Shown: positions 22,279 to 32,910, counted from the first letter of the stretch. The stretch: 64,000 nt of DNA from Branchinecta lynchi (GCA_023053575.1 JAKZAP010000016.1:8676046-8740045), one strand, 5' to 3'. Notes: generated from the sequence alone by a model not told the origin. A program made the numbers and translations.

Positions 22279-22524
22279 CTTTGCCAAGCTTGACCGCCGT
22301 TTTTCGATTCTGCTTTTCTGGTCTTCGTATACCTGACAGACTGGACGCGGACCACCAGCCTGGTCCTCATCGAGCCTACTGCAAAGCAGTTTGCCCATGG
22401 CTTTCAGAAACTCGAAACTTGAACAGATGTCATCATTCTTGCATAAGGTCTGTCCGGGCTCAATCGGAATTCTGGCCGGATCACTAGAAGGGTCTTTTGC
22501 TGATACATCGTACCCGTTTGGGAC
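22279..22524 (-). CDS. Tachykinin-type neuropeptide precursor, exon 2
   Basis: Codes residues 35-116 in exactly 82 codons, phase 0 at both ends. The acceptor is strong (CACTCTTTTCTAG before GTCCCA); the donor is AAAG followed by GTATAT. It holds four cysteines (62, 68, 82, 97) in the pattern C-x5-C-x13-C-x14-C, spanning TLCKNDDICSS to RPVCQVYEDQ, and a basic KRR site (109-111) near its end. Tachykinin precursors that I know are not cysteine-rich, so this part may be a folded domain or a second product. The start of the domain, NGYDVSAKDP, is not one I recognise. A stop-free frame of this length with good splice sites and matching phases supports a real exon. Confidence 0.72.
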
Positions 22525-23490
22525 CTAGAAAAGAGTGTATTAGCAAGTAATAGCGGTGAGGCTGCCAAGATTGGTTTCGGAATTCCCCTACGACCCCAAA
22601 ATTTGCTGCCGCGACCGGTGTGTTTTTCCGCGACGCATTTCTATGCCATACGTTTCTAAGTTTTTGTCGCAAACAGAAAAGCTTGCACACACTCGACCCA
22701 CAAGCTGACCCCGCGAAACCCCATTTTATCTGTCTTCTGGCGGTAATTTCAAATGTCTGAAAAACAGACCCAGATCAAATCTTAAGAAAAAGTACTTCAG
22801 GCTTATGTCCTTACCATTTTGTATTAGAGGGATTCCCATTTGTATGTCCATCTAGTTCATAAAATAGCTAACTGTATTATTTGGACCCGCATTTGCCGCA
22901 TAATTTGAATTTCGGGTTAAAATCGAGCCACAACATTGAAAACCACATCAACAGTTTTTTGTCAAGTCGGTCCTCCATTGGCTATGCTAGGCTGTCGGAA
23001 GCGAATGTGACGTATCGTAAGCGGCCATTTGTGCCAGTTTTTTTGCCAATGAGGGCATGTACGACAGACATACGACATACGTTATATGACAGACATACGA
23101 TTGCCAGTGGAGGATCCACTTGAAATTTGAGCCACAAAAAACCTTAGGTACTGGTCGCGGAAACAGTCGTTTATGTGGGCCACGTAAACGACCGAGCCAC
23201 AAACACTTGGTGGGACCGCGGAAAAAGCATTAACAGTACTATAATATTCGTGCCAGGATCGGTGAGAATCCAACCAGCTTAGTGGACCTCAACAGACCTG
23301 CCGAAGAATATGGGAATCTAATGATGTATCTATTTTGACACAGTAACCCAGAGGACTTGTGTTGGTGAAAGATGGCAGTGACTGGGTTGATGCACGAGTC
23401 GAGAGCTGGTATTTCGATGCCGGTAGGCCCTGCGAAATTCACCTGTCGTGAACTTTTAATATCGGCCAATCGGGGTGGGAAGTAACTCAC

Positions 23491-23592
23491 TTCTTCGCTG
23501 AGTATGTAATCCTTATATCCATCCTCTTCGCAGTCAGAGTAACCTATCGAAAGATAAACGTATGTAAAGCATAGAACCACTCGGTAGTACAT
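23491..23592 (-). CDS. Tachykinin-type neuropeptide precursor, exon 1 (signal peptide)
   Basis: Codes residues 1-34. The start MYYR is followed by a hydrophobic run VVLCFTYVYLSIG, a typical signal peptide, with likely cleavage around residues 17-19, before the acidic stretch DCEEDGYKD. Donor: GAAGAA followed by GTGAGT, phase 0. The exons add up to 582 coding bases, 193 residues plus stop, with no gap or frameshift. The frame runs open beyond the donor to 23239, but the consensus GTGAGT and clean joining to exon 2 favour splicing there. A TATA-like box lies about 40 bp upstream. Intron 1 is 23490 down to 22525. Confidence 0.72.
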
Positions 23593-23630
23593 TTCTAAGC
23601 TAAATGACCTCTAAAGGACGTTACCTCGCC

Positions 23631-23638
23631 TTTAAATA
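23631..23638 (-). promoter_or_regulatory. TATA-like box of the peptide gene
   Basis: TATTTAAA on the minus strand, in the context GCGTATTTAAAGGCG, ending 39 bp before the start codon. A TATA at this distance would put the start of transcription close to the ATG, leaving a short leader. Predicted from sequence only; it could instead be a chance AT-rich word. Confidence 0.4.
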
Positions 23639-23899
23639 CGCGCACAGGTGTTCCCAGACAAATTGGGACTTGTGATTTACTGACATACCGAAGGGATAGA
23701 CCAAATTATAGCAAATTGCTCCAGCAATTTGTGCCTATTGTTGGAGGTTACTGCTCGTTTATTATTCTTTCTCTGAAATTATACGTGGTAGGGTAAAAGT
23801 GTGGCGGAGGGAAGGTTAGCGAGAATTTGCAGGAACGAAAAATCGTAGGTTTCTGGAACGCCAATGTAAATTGGGATGCGGGACCAGTGAGTAGAGTGG

Positions 23900-24520
23900 C
23901 CCACAGGGGCGTCAAAGGAAGGGGGTGCAGCAGCACCCCCCCCCCCCCCCAACCTTTTGAGATTCGGTACTAAAATTGGTCTGTATTTTTTCGATAGCGG
24001 AACTATTCGGTATATTTACGGGGATTGGGTAGTTATACAGAATCCCAAATAGGCTACCGGTATAAATCCATCCGCTATAATGATCGGGATTTGGTATAGT
24101 TTCCAGTATTCGGCAGTTATCACGAATTCGGTGGGAGAATTTACTGAAATTATTTGGTAATTTTTGATGCCAGAACTATTCGGTATATTTATGGATGTTC
24201 GGTAGTTACACAGAATTACGAATAAGCTATTGGCCCAAAATCATTCGGTATCATGATTTGGATTCGGTAGTTTATTCGGTGCATTTTTCGCGATTCTGTA
24301 GTTACCACGAATCCCGACTTTTGTTCCAGTTTCGACGAAATTATACCGACTACGAATTTTATTTGATAGTCTTTCGATACCAAAACAATTCGGTATAATA
24401 GACGGGATACGGTTTAGTTATGCAGAATCCCGAGCATAATGTCGGTCTAAACTTATTCGGTATTATAGCTGGGATTCGGTATAATTGCAAGGATTCGGGA
24501 GTTACCACGAACCTCGAAGA
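23900..24520 (+). repeat. ATTCGGTAT tandem array with hAT-like left end
   Basis: From about 23958 there are three to four diverged units of roughly 170-210 bp, marked by AACTATTCGGTATATTT (near 23997, 24172) and AACAATTCGGTATAAT (near 24384). The sequence before it, CAGGGGCGTC and a C15 run (to about 23951), mirrors CCCCTG and a C16 run at 26145-26185, where GATTCGGTAAA also recurs. That may be the two ends of one old element, but no target duplication is visible. Confidence 0.5.
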
Positions 24521-24782
24521 GATCGAGTGAAGCACTGGTCGCAGACAAAGGGACGGATCGATTTGATCGATAGTCCTTACTTGTATTTTGGAGCGCAAAA
24601 GAAGATCTAATCATAAATGTTTCGAAAATTCCGCCTGCGATGCTTTTCGTAATATTCTCTATTTTGTGGAAGGGCGTGTCTTTTGAACGGGGTTTTAAGC
24701 CAGTTGCAGGATTGGAATTTCGAAACATTATAAGCTAGAATCTGGATGGAAATATCGAGGGGCTGCCCACTGTCGGCCATTT

Positions 24783-25093
24783 GGTGTACACCATGTTGCG
24801 CCACCATCCACCACGCGCGCCACTCATATCCGCCACGTGCGCCACTCTTCCGCCACGCGCACGACCAACCCGCCTCTTGCTAAAAAACAGCTATTTTCCG
24901 TCACGCGCGCCACCCTTCCACAACCCTTCCACCACGCGCGCCACCCGCCTGCCTCTTGCTCAAAAATAGCTATGTTCCGCCACGCGCGCCACCCTTCCGC
25001 CACGCGCGCCACCCATCCGTCACCGTTCCGCGATGCGCGACACCCATCCGCCACCCTTCCGCCCCGCGCCCCGCCCACCACCCGGTGTACACC
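24783..25093. repeat. GC-rich CCACGCGCGCCAC array bounded by GGTGTACACC
   Basis: About 15 degenerate units of CGCCACGCGCGCCACCCTTC type, interrupted by two longer units with CTCTTGCTMAAAAA and TAGCTAT. GC content is far above the surroundings. Identical 10-mers GGTGTACACC, themselves palindromes, mark both ends (24783-24792, 25084-25093). Open frames on both strands only reflect the low-complexity repeat. Confidence 0.65.
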
Positions 25094-26288
25094 GATTTTG
25101 AGAGTGGGCAACCACTCGGGAAATAGTTATATTTGGCAGGGAAAAGCTAACTTTAAAAATCTCACCTGCGGCGCTCACTTTCTGTGATCATGTGCAGTAT
25201 TGACTAGACTATAGTAGCTGCTGCTGACAAGAACGTCGCTCATCCGGCTTCTGGAATTTCGTAAGCATTGTCAAAATAGGTGTTGTAAGGTGTATTACGG
25301 CGTATAAGGCTTATTGTTAAGATTCCTCTTTTCCTCGGTGCGCGCTGTAATAAGGCGAATAAGGAGAATAGACTCGCGTTCTATTCTCGCTTATGCAGGG
25401 CCAATCAGATCGCTTGGTTGGTGCCGCCAGCAGGCCGAGGAAAGGAGCAGCGCCATCAGGGTTGCCGCGTTAAGCACTAAATTTCTACTTTGTTGGAAGT
25501 TGAATAAACGACTTTTCTTCAGAAGAACACGTTTTGTTCTCTTACGACTGCTTATTGTTAGTTCGAGGACCAATGCCTGTTCATCCGTTAATTTAATAGC
25601 TTTTTACAATACAAAGGGCGTCAGACTGTACTCGTATACTTAAGAACACTTTTTCTGATCTTTAGAAGATCGAAAAAGTGTACCTGCGTGGCAACACCCA
25701 ATGCTGCATCGACTATTGAGCTCCTATTTGAACAAGCGTGTATATTAAGACGTAAACAACGCGTATAGTGTTATTCAGCTTATTACACCTATTTGGACAA
25801 TGCTTTAGAGTCTCAGTATTTAATTTAAGGTAAATGGTAGAATTTTAGAGAAGCAGTTAAATTTTAGCGTACTTGAAAAAAAATGGATTTCGAAAATGTT
25901 TGCCTGCGGCGCTCAATTTAATTTTGCCTTGGGTATAATAGATAGAAGCTGTTACTGCAATCGTGCTCGGCAATATATTCTCCAAGTGGGGTTTGCCAGA
26001 AAGCCGCCTAATAGCTGGCCTATCGTCTTTCATGCTGCCCTTTAATGTGACTCTTCTTATGTAATCCTTTCTGTTCCAGAATTTAAAGCTCGAATTCTCA
26101 GATTTTAGGATTCGGTAAAGTTTTGAGAGATTCGGTAAAATTGTTGCCCCCCCCCCCCCCCCAACGAAAATGCGCTTGCGAGGCCCCTGGCGGGGGCAGC
26201 TGCATATGAAAATTCATAAAATCTGTAGGGAAAAAGGGAGTGATATCATTATGACATTCAGTTACGTAAAGTGGATTTTATTACGAGG
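25094..26288. other. Non-coding, minor repeats
   Basis: A small dispersed block with CTGCGGCGCTCA occurs twice (near 25165 and 25908) and once near 2930. A C16 run lies at 26147-26162. A 109-codon frame (25314-25643) has no recognisable domain, and I do not call it a gene. Confidence 0.35.
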
Positions 26289-26723
26289 CGCATTCTCGCC
26301 GTTCCCCCAGGACTCCTCGTGGAATCGAAGGGAGTGGCGAGGATAGAGGGAGTCACTTCATGCCGACTCCGCGCACAGGAACAGCGAGAACACGGGGAAT
26401 GCTTCTAAAATGGATTTTTGTAAAAAAAAAAAAAAAAAAGCAGTGGACGAAATTCGTCTAGATCCACTTTATTCTTGGTTTTATTTTTGGTTTCTGTTAT
26501 TCTGATTGTTTTTAATTAATTTTACATTGCACCAACACCAGAAAAAATGTAATACCCTCCGAATCTGACAGGGAGTCCTTTTTGATGATGGTGATGATAA
26601 TCGGAGTATTCCCCGTCCGTTGGTGCTCGTGAGAATACGGGAATTGATTCCCCGGGACAAACAAAAACATGGGGACTATTGGGGACTCCTCAAGTGGAGT
26701 CCTCGGGGAACGGCGAGAATACG
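26289..26723 (+). mobile_element. Family P element, full copy
   Basis: Starts CGCATTCTCGCCGTTCCCC and ends GGGGAACGGCGAGAATACG, a terminal inverted repeat of about 20 bp. Next to each end is an inner palindrome built on GGACTCC...GGAGTCC. The interior has an A17 run and the blocks CTTTATTCTTGGTTTTAT and TGATGATGGTGATGATAATC. Other copies: 7501-7747, 27609-28027, 28229-28275, 28695-29099. No frame is conserved. Confidence 0.75.
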
Positions 26724-26808
26724 CCTAAGGTCTGTCCCCAAACTTAGAACTTACCAGACCGGCTAATGATCCGAATTACGCCATAAGTTTTCGTGAAATG
26801 ACGCCTCT

Positions 26809-27511
26809 GGATACCTATGACACTGCAAAAGTTGTCCGTCTGTCCATTGTCCGTCCGTCCGTCTGTGCGCACTATAACTCTCGAAGGTAATGAGATATTT
26901 TGATGAAACCGGAAAGTCTGCTAAAACTAAAAGTTTTATTTGAAGTTGAATAGATATTCGACTTAGGGGTAGGAAGACATGCTGAACACGATGATGAAAA
27001 CCATTTTCTCGCCGGACAAGTAGTTCGCCCGGAATTTGGCCAAAACCGGAAAGTTTGTTAAAAGTATAAGTTTTATTTGAAGTTGAGTAGATGTTCAGTT
27101 AAGGGGTAAGAAGACATGCTGAATACTTATGTGAAAAGTATTTTCTACCTGGACAACTTGTTCGCCCGGAATCGGGCCAAAACCGGAAAAATTTTTAAAA
27201 GCAAAAGTTTTATTTGAAGTTGATTAGATGACAGATTTGGGGGTAAGAAAAGACGCTGATTCTGTATATGACAACCTTTTTTTTTTACCGGGACATATAG
27301 TTCGTTCGGAATCCGGTTGAAACCGGATTTTTTTTTTATAAGTTAAAGTTTTACTTGAAGTTGATTAGATGTTCTTTATATGGATAAGGAGGTACGCTGA
27401 ATTCGTTTCTGAATTTTCTTCTTTTTTTTTTGACAAGTATGGTAGTTCGTTCGCAATTGTCTGGTTCAAATGTTAGATTTTTGGGATCCCATCGAAACCT
27501 TTGGTCTTGTT
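26809..27511 (+). mobile_element. Family G, copy G, head truncated
   Basis: Begins within the head at GGATACCTATGACACTGC, has about three central repeats, and ends GGGATCCCATCGAAACC and TTGGTCTTGTT. Confidence 0.74.
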
Positions 27512-27608
27512 ATTTGCGAATTGAGCTGTAACCTAGAGAACGCAGATTCGCATTCGCCTAGGTAACGCCAACGAATAAATTCGCACCGTGCCTTTTCAAC
27601 ACCAAAGG

Positions 27609-28027
27609 CGTATTCTCGCCGTTCCCCGACGACACCTCCGGGAATCGAAGGGAAGGAGAGGGAGTCACTCCATGCCGACTCCGCGCACAGAAACAGCGAG
27701 AACACGGGGAATGCTTCTAAAATGGATTTTGTTAAAACAAAACAAAAAATGCAGTGGACGAAATTCGTCTAGATCCACTTTATTCTTGGTTTTATTTTTG
27801 GTTTCTGTTATTCTGATTGTTTTTCTTTAATTTTACATTGCACCAACGCCAGCAAAAATTGATTCCCCTCTGAATCTGAAAGGGAGTCCTTTTTTATGAT
27901 GCTGATGATAATCGGAGCATTCCCTCCCGCGAGAATGCTGAGAATACGGGGAGTGAGTCCCCGGGACATACAAAAAACGCGAGGACTCCTCAACTCAAGT
28001 GGAGTCTCTGGAAACGGCGAGAATATG
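27609..28027 (+). mobile_element. Family P element, full copy
   Basis: CGTATTCTCGCCGTTCCCC to GGAAACGGCGAGAATATG, 419 bp. It has the same orientation and interior as 26289-26723. Confidence 0.74.
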
Positions 28028-28228
28028 TCTCAAGTCGATTTTGTTCGCGTCGCAGAAAAGATTCGCGTTCTGTTTCCACTAAGCTTAGTTTTGTTCTGAC
28101 AAGACACGATCGGGAATTCCCCGATGGAGTTTCTGTACTTCCGTCACGAAGTTGACAAAATCTCAACTTTTCCGTATGGAATTTTGTAATTGGACAATTT
28201 CTAGTATTATCCTACTATAATAAAGATG

Positions 28229-28400
28229 TAATCTCGTTGTTCCCCGAGGACTCCACTTGAGGAGTCCTGAGGACTCTGGCGCGTCTGGCGGCGATTCGTC
28301 ATCGAATTTATACAGACGTATACGTCCTTCATAAAATCCGATGATGAATTGCTGCCAGACGGGCTAGACGAACAATAACAATCACACGTGAGATCTGGGT
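28229..28400. repeat. Family P end plus a palindromic repeat
   Basis: 28229-28275 is one family P terminus with its inner palindrome (GAGGACTCC...GGAGTCCTG). 28272-28355 is an imperfect inverted repeat around GTCTGGCGGCGATTCGTC / GATGAATTGCTGCCAGAC, shared with 12565-12640. Confidence 0.55.
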
Positions 28401-28694
28401 ATAAGTTATTTACCGGGGGAATAAGCGATTAGGCTTTTGCTTCATTTCGAGTCGCGCATTAGCCCCGTGGAAAAGTCAGCCAGCACTCAGCACTGAAGTC
28501 GGAAGCCAGAAATGACAAACTTGATGATGCTTGACAGAACAGAGTTGAGTAAAGCAAAAGGGGGGGGGGGAGGCATTTTAAACACTTTTAAACATGGTTA
28601 GTCCTGAGAGGAATTGAAAATAGCAAAACAACCTGCATAAACGTACACCAAGAAGTAACGTGTCATTGTTTTCTTTACAATAGCGCACCTACGG
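28401..28694. other. No gene recognised
   Basis: Non-coding; a G12 run lies at 28561-28572. Confidence 0.35.
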
Positions 28695-29099
28695 CGTATT
28701 TTTGCCGTTCCCCGAGGACTCCACTTGAGGAGTCCCCCCGTTTTGTTTGTCCCGGGGATTCACTCCCCTTATTCAAGCGAGTTCCCACGGACGGGGAATG
28801 CTCCGAATCATCACCATCATTAAAAGGACTCCCTTTCATATTCGGAGGGGAATCAATTTTTGCTGGTGTTGGTGCAATATAAAATTAATTAAAAACAGTC
28901 AGAAGAAACAAAACCAAAATTAGAGTGGATCAAGACTGATTTCGTCAACTACATATTTTGTTTCGAACAAGATCCGTTTTGGAAGCATTCCCCGTGTTCT
29001 CGCTGTTTTCTGTACGTGGAGTCCCCGTGGAGTGACTCCCTCTATTCTCGCCGTTCCCTTCGATTCCCCGAGGAGTCCTCGGGGAACGGCGAGAATACG
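28695..29099 (-). mobile_element. Family P element, inverted copy
   Basis: CGTATTTTTGCCGTTCCCC to GGGGAACGGCGAGAATACG, 405 bp, interior reversed relative to the copies at 26.3 and 27.6 kb. Its right end is about 510 bp before the dymeclin start codon. Confidence 0.74.
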
Positions 29100-29222
29100 A
29101 CTTTAGCGGCCAAAAAAGAACTAACCTGTTCGTAAGCTTTGGTTCAGGTAGCGTGCCATAACTTACATGCATTTCACAAAACTTTATGCATGACTTGATA
29201 GTTGATACTCGCTTAGGACTAG

Positions 29223-29599
29223 TAGTGTTGGGCGATATTTGGAATTTTCGATATATCGACATATCGATATTTTCACTCTCGATATTCGACAATCGATATA
29301 TCGATATCGATATTTTCAGACTATGTTTCGCTATAGTACACGTCTCGTTTCAACAAAATTGAAGAGCAAAATCCTCGCAAAAAAGCATATTGCATCAACT
29401 AAAATTTCGAATAAATAAAAAAATTAATTACGGCTCCAGTTTCGGATGTATAAATGTAACTTATGTTGGATCGCTTACAATAATTATAAATGAACAAATA
29501 TCGTTTTCGATATCGATATTTACGTTTCGATATTCGATATCGATATTTGGTCCGATATATCGATATATCGTTATCGATATCGAATATCGCCCAACACTA
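29223..29599. mobile_element. hAT-type MITE in the dymeclin 5' leader or promoter
   Basis: Terminal inverted repeat TAGTGTTGGGCGATAT / ATATCGCCCAACACTA, flanked by the identical 8-mer AGGACTAG (29215-29222 and 29600-29607). The subterminal regions are palindromic TATCGATATCGATATT strings. The right copy of the duplication is followed by CCTA and then the dymeclin ATG at 29612. Removing the element and one duplication joins GATACTCGCTT directly to the start-codon context. Confidence 0.9.
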
Positions 29600-29611
29600 A
29601 GGACTAGCCTA

Positions 29612-29748
29612 ATGGGTCAGGGGGCAAGTGTTTTGAGTGACAAACATCTGGAATTAGCCGAAAAACTAACCAGTAATGAAGCCCTTGGACCAAATGATCC
29701 CTTCTGGAACAGCTTGCTTTCATCGTTCTATAAGACGCCACAGACAAG
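29612..29748 (+). CDS. DYM: Dymeclin, coding exon 1
   Basis: Residues 1-45. Dymeclin is a peripheral membrane protein that cycles between cytosol and Golgi and is needed for Golgi organisation and secretory traffic; human loss causes Dyggve-Melchior-Clausen dysplasia. The N-terminus MGQGAS fits an N-myristoylation consensus (Gly2, Ser6), and GPNDPFWNSLLSSF matches the NDPFW signature of the family. The donor is AG followed by GTGGGT; the exon ends in phase 2. The ATG aligns with the start of vertebrate dymeclin. Ten exons in the window splice in frame to 511 codons, against about 669 residues in the human protein, so the last 150 or so residues lie to the right of the window. All introns are GT-AG. 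A 5' untranslated exon further upstream is possible, because CAACACTAAGGACTAG could act as an acceptor. Confidence 0.92.
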
Positions 29749-30479
29749 GTGGGTTTTGAGCTTTTATTTTTAGGTTTTTATTGTCAACTTTGGTCTTTTA
29801 CTTTTTTGTTTGTCCTTGACCCATGGTTTTGGTGTTTTTTCTGCTCTTCCTTGCAATGCCTGTTATGCATAACATTTTCAACACTAATGATTAACATCGC
29901 AGGTGCTATCTGTTATGCTTTGTCTGTTGAAACTGGTTGAAAATGCGCATCCTTGTGTTGTCTGCTATGAAACTTTTGACAGGCCCTGGCCGATCCTGTC
30001 AGGATCCTGCTGCTGTCTGATGTTGGAGATATCTTCTGTAATGGAAGGTTTCTCTTGTTTGTCTGTCATATGTTGTATAGGCTATATTTATTCTCCTAGT
30101 AGATCTGCCAACTCAGTACGGATATGTGTCTGACACTGGGCTTTAGCTGAATTACCTATGGGTTTCTTACGCAGTTGAGGTTGCTTTGCTAATTGGCAAC
30201 TGACTGAAGGTAAGCCCCAGACTGGGCCCAGAAAGATTTATTAAGGGTTAGCCTGGTGACTCCTTTTGGCCCATAGAGCCATAGAGCAAAACCTCAAACA
30301 TAGGTTTTAGCAAATGTTAGTGTAAAGTTCAGACAGTAAGACAGAGTCTGGTAGTATGACACTTCGTTTCCCTGATTTCCCTATAAGGCATTTTTCCATT
30401 ACACAATGACACAATTGCGGGCCACACACTTCTGAATATTATTCACAGAATCACGATTGCGTGCCCAGGAGCGACACTA

Positions 30480-32260
30480 GCCTTTTACCTTTGGGGGGAG
30501 ACGGACATCCGGTTTTTACAGACTGACTCCAAAAATGTTCCGGAAAAATTTAGCTATACCTACCATATAGGATCTAGCTTTTAATGTGTTTCAGACCCCC
30601 ACAAATTTTTATCCTAAAATGCCAATTAATGAAACAACGTTCTTCCAAATAAAGAATACTACAAAATGCGCCACAGGCAAAATTTTGTGTAAACTAACTG
30701 TAATGCATCAGTTGAGATTATTCCTTTGGTATATTAAAGTTCACATATTCAGCTTTTTGGGATCCCAAAACGTAAGTGGAGGGATACCTATGACATCGCA
30801 AAAGTTGTCTGTCTGTCCGCACAATAACTCTTGAAGGGATTGAGCTATTTTGAAATTACTTCAAATTAAGGGACAAACAAAATATTTTTTGAAAGCTATT
30901 GCGATAGTCGATTATGAGGTAAGAAGACATGCTGAGCACGATGGTGAAAACCATTTTCTTGTCGGAGAAAAGTTTCGTCTGGACTCTGGCAAAAAACGGA
31001 AAGTTTGTTAAAAGTAGAAGTTTCATTTTAAGTTGATTAAATGTTTGATTTAGGGGTAAGAAGACATGCTGAACACGATGGTGAAAACCATTTTCTTGCT
31101 GGACATGTAGTTCTTCCGGAATCCGGGAAAAAACGGAAAGTTGGTTAAAAGAAAAAGTTTCATTTGAACTTGATTAAATGTTTGATTTAGGGATAAGAAG
31201 ACATGGTGAGCATGATGGTGGAAATCATTTTCTCGCCGGATAAGTAGTTCGTCCGGAATCCGGCAAAAACCGGAAAGTTTGTAAAAAGTAAAAGTATTAT
31301 TTGAAGTTGATTAAATGTTTGATTTAGGGGTAAGACAACATGCTGAACACGATGGTGAAAACCAGTTCTCGCTGGACAACTAGTTCGCCTGGAACCCGGC
31401 CAAAACCGGAAAATATGTTAAAAGCAAAAGTTTTATCTGAAGTTGATTACATGATAGATTTAGGGGTAAGAAGAAACGCTGAGTCTGTATATGACAATAA
31501 TTTTTACCACGACATATAATTAGTCTGGAATCCGGTTGTACCTGCATTTTTTTTTAAGACAAAGTTTTATTTAAGTTGATTAGATGTTCTTTATATGGAT
31601 AAGGAGATACGCTGGATTCGTTTCTGAATTTTCTTTTTTTGCTGGACTAGTAGTTCGCTCGGAATTTGGGCGAAACCGCAAATTTGGCAGAAGGAAAGCA
31701 GGAACTTTCGGTCAGTATCGTCAAAATAGGTATGGCTTATAGAGGTATAGATAGGTAGATAGATAGATAGAATATCTGAACTCGGTTTTCTCTGATGATT
31801 AGCCTAGCGAAGACTGGATCTGGCGAAGACAAGACCCAATTGTCTGGATCAAATCTTAGATTTTTGGGATCCCATCGACACCTTTGGTCTTGTCATTTTA
31901 GCTTTTGGCAAAAGCGAAGCTTCCGACGACTGTACTAAGACCAAGCACCGCAGGCGAACTTTTTTAATCTGCCTTTTTTTGTAAAAATTTAGCTATAGTA
32001 CCATAGAATTTCCGGATTTTAATATGTTTCAAACCCCAAGAATTTCTGTCCTAAAACGAAAGCTCAATGATGTACTGTTCTTCCAAAATGCACGCAGGCG
32101 AAATTTTGGGTAAAACTAACTCTAGTGCATCAGTTGAGATTGTTCCTTTAATGTAAATTCATATATTTAAATTCACATATTCGGCTTTTCATTTCAGCTT
32201 TCGCTAAAAAGCGAAGCTTCCAACAACTGTATTTGTCTGTATTTTTTCCGGAAAAATTGC
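30480..32260 (+). repeat. Tandem duplication of a roughly 390-bp unit, one copy split by family G
   Basis: Unit 1 runs from about 30485 to 30757 and resumes at 31894-31975. Unit 2 runs from about 31976 to 32250. Shared order: AAAAATTTAGCTATA, TAATATGTTTCA, GCATCAGTTGAGATTRTTCCTTT, TTCACATATTCRGCTTTT, CATTTYAGCTTT, AAGCGAAGCTTCC. Only unit 1 carries the 1.1-kb insertion, so unit 2 serves as an unfilled site. Lies in dymeclin intron 1. Confidence 0.7.
30758..31893 (+). mobile_element. Family G, copy H, full length
   Basis: TGGGATCCCAAAACG head, about five central repeats (31030, 31180, 31310, 31440, 31570), tail GGGATCCCATCGACACC and GGTCTTGT. A TAGA microsatellite lies at about 31746-31770, just before the tail. 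Confidence 0.82.
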
Positions 32261-32910
32261 ACCCCACAAATCTTTGCACAATTTGATTTCTTCCGTATAA
32301 AAAGGCCTGATGTGCAGACAACAATACTGACGCCCGACAAAATTATTAAGAATTCGATTTCTTTGCATTTTGCCCGACAAGACAGTGAAGAACTTTAATT
32401 TTTATGTTGTGCGATGTACCGAGGAGAGCTGAACTTTTTGTATGCGCCTGATACAAATTTACAGAATTTTATTTTTTTTTTCTTGTAAAAAGAAAAAGAA
32501 ATTTTGGGATTGGAACCTGATGTGCCGACGACAATACCGACGCCCGTGAAAACGTGCCGACGAGAATACCGAGGCACGACAAAAGCAGTCAGCACGACAG
32601 AGCCCCCCCCCCCATAGTGATGCCCCTGTGTCTGCCACACAGTCAAGCCACAAGGGTCATTTACTCTCAAGAAAACTGGGACTAAAAAAAGTGTGACTCC
32701 GATTTTGATGAAGATTTTGATGAAATTTGGATATGCTATTGGTTTTAGTCCTATAATAAGCCATGTAAAAGGATTCGAAAAAATTTGAACGGTTTCCGAG
32801 TTGCATTTCTAGTGAGCCAGAACTCCAGAAAAAGGCTTGTAAAACGTAAAAAAAGTGACTTTTCTTAGGATTTTTATTTTTCTGGAACCAAACAAGCTAG
32901 AGAGTTCTGA

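Noticed and set aside
23239..23490. Open frame continuing after peptide exon 1 (ALDSCINPV resembles a receptor NPxxY region)
   Set aside because: A consensus GTGAGT donor at 23490 and exact joining to exon 2 argue for intron; the similarity is limited to a few residues.
24824..25187. Overlapping open frames on both strands, Arg/His-rich
   Set aside because: Low-complexity translation of the CCACGCGCGCCAC array.
23900..26190. One large hAT element bounded by CAGGGGC and GCCCCTG
   Set aside because: The 8-bp flanks differ and the interior is a mixture of arrays; kept only as a remark.
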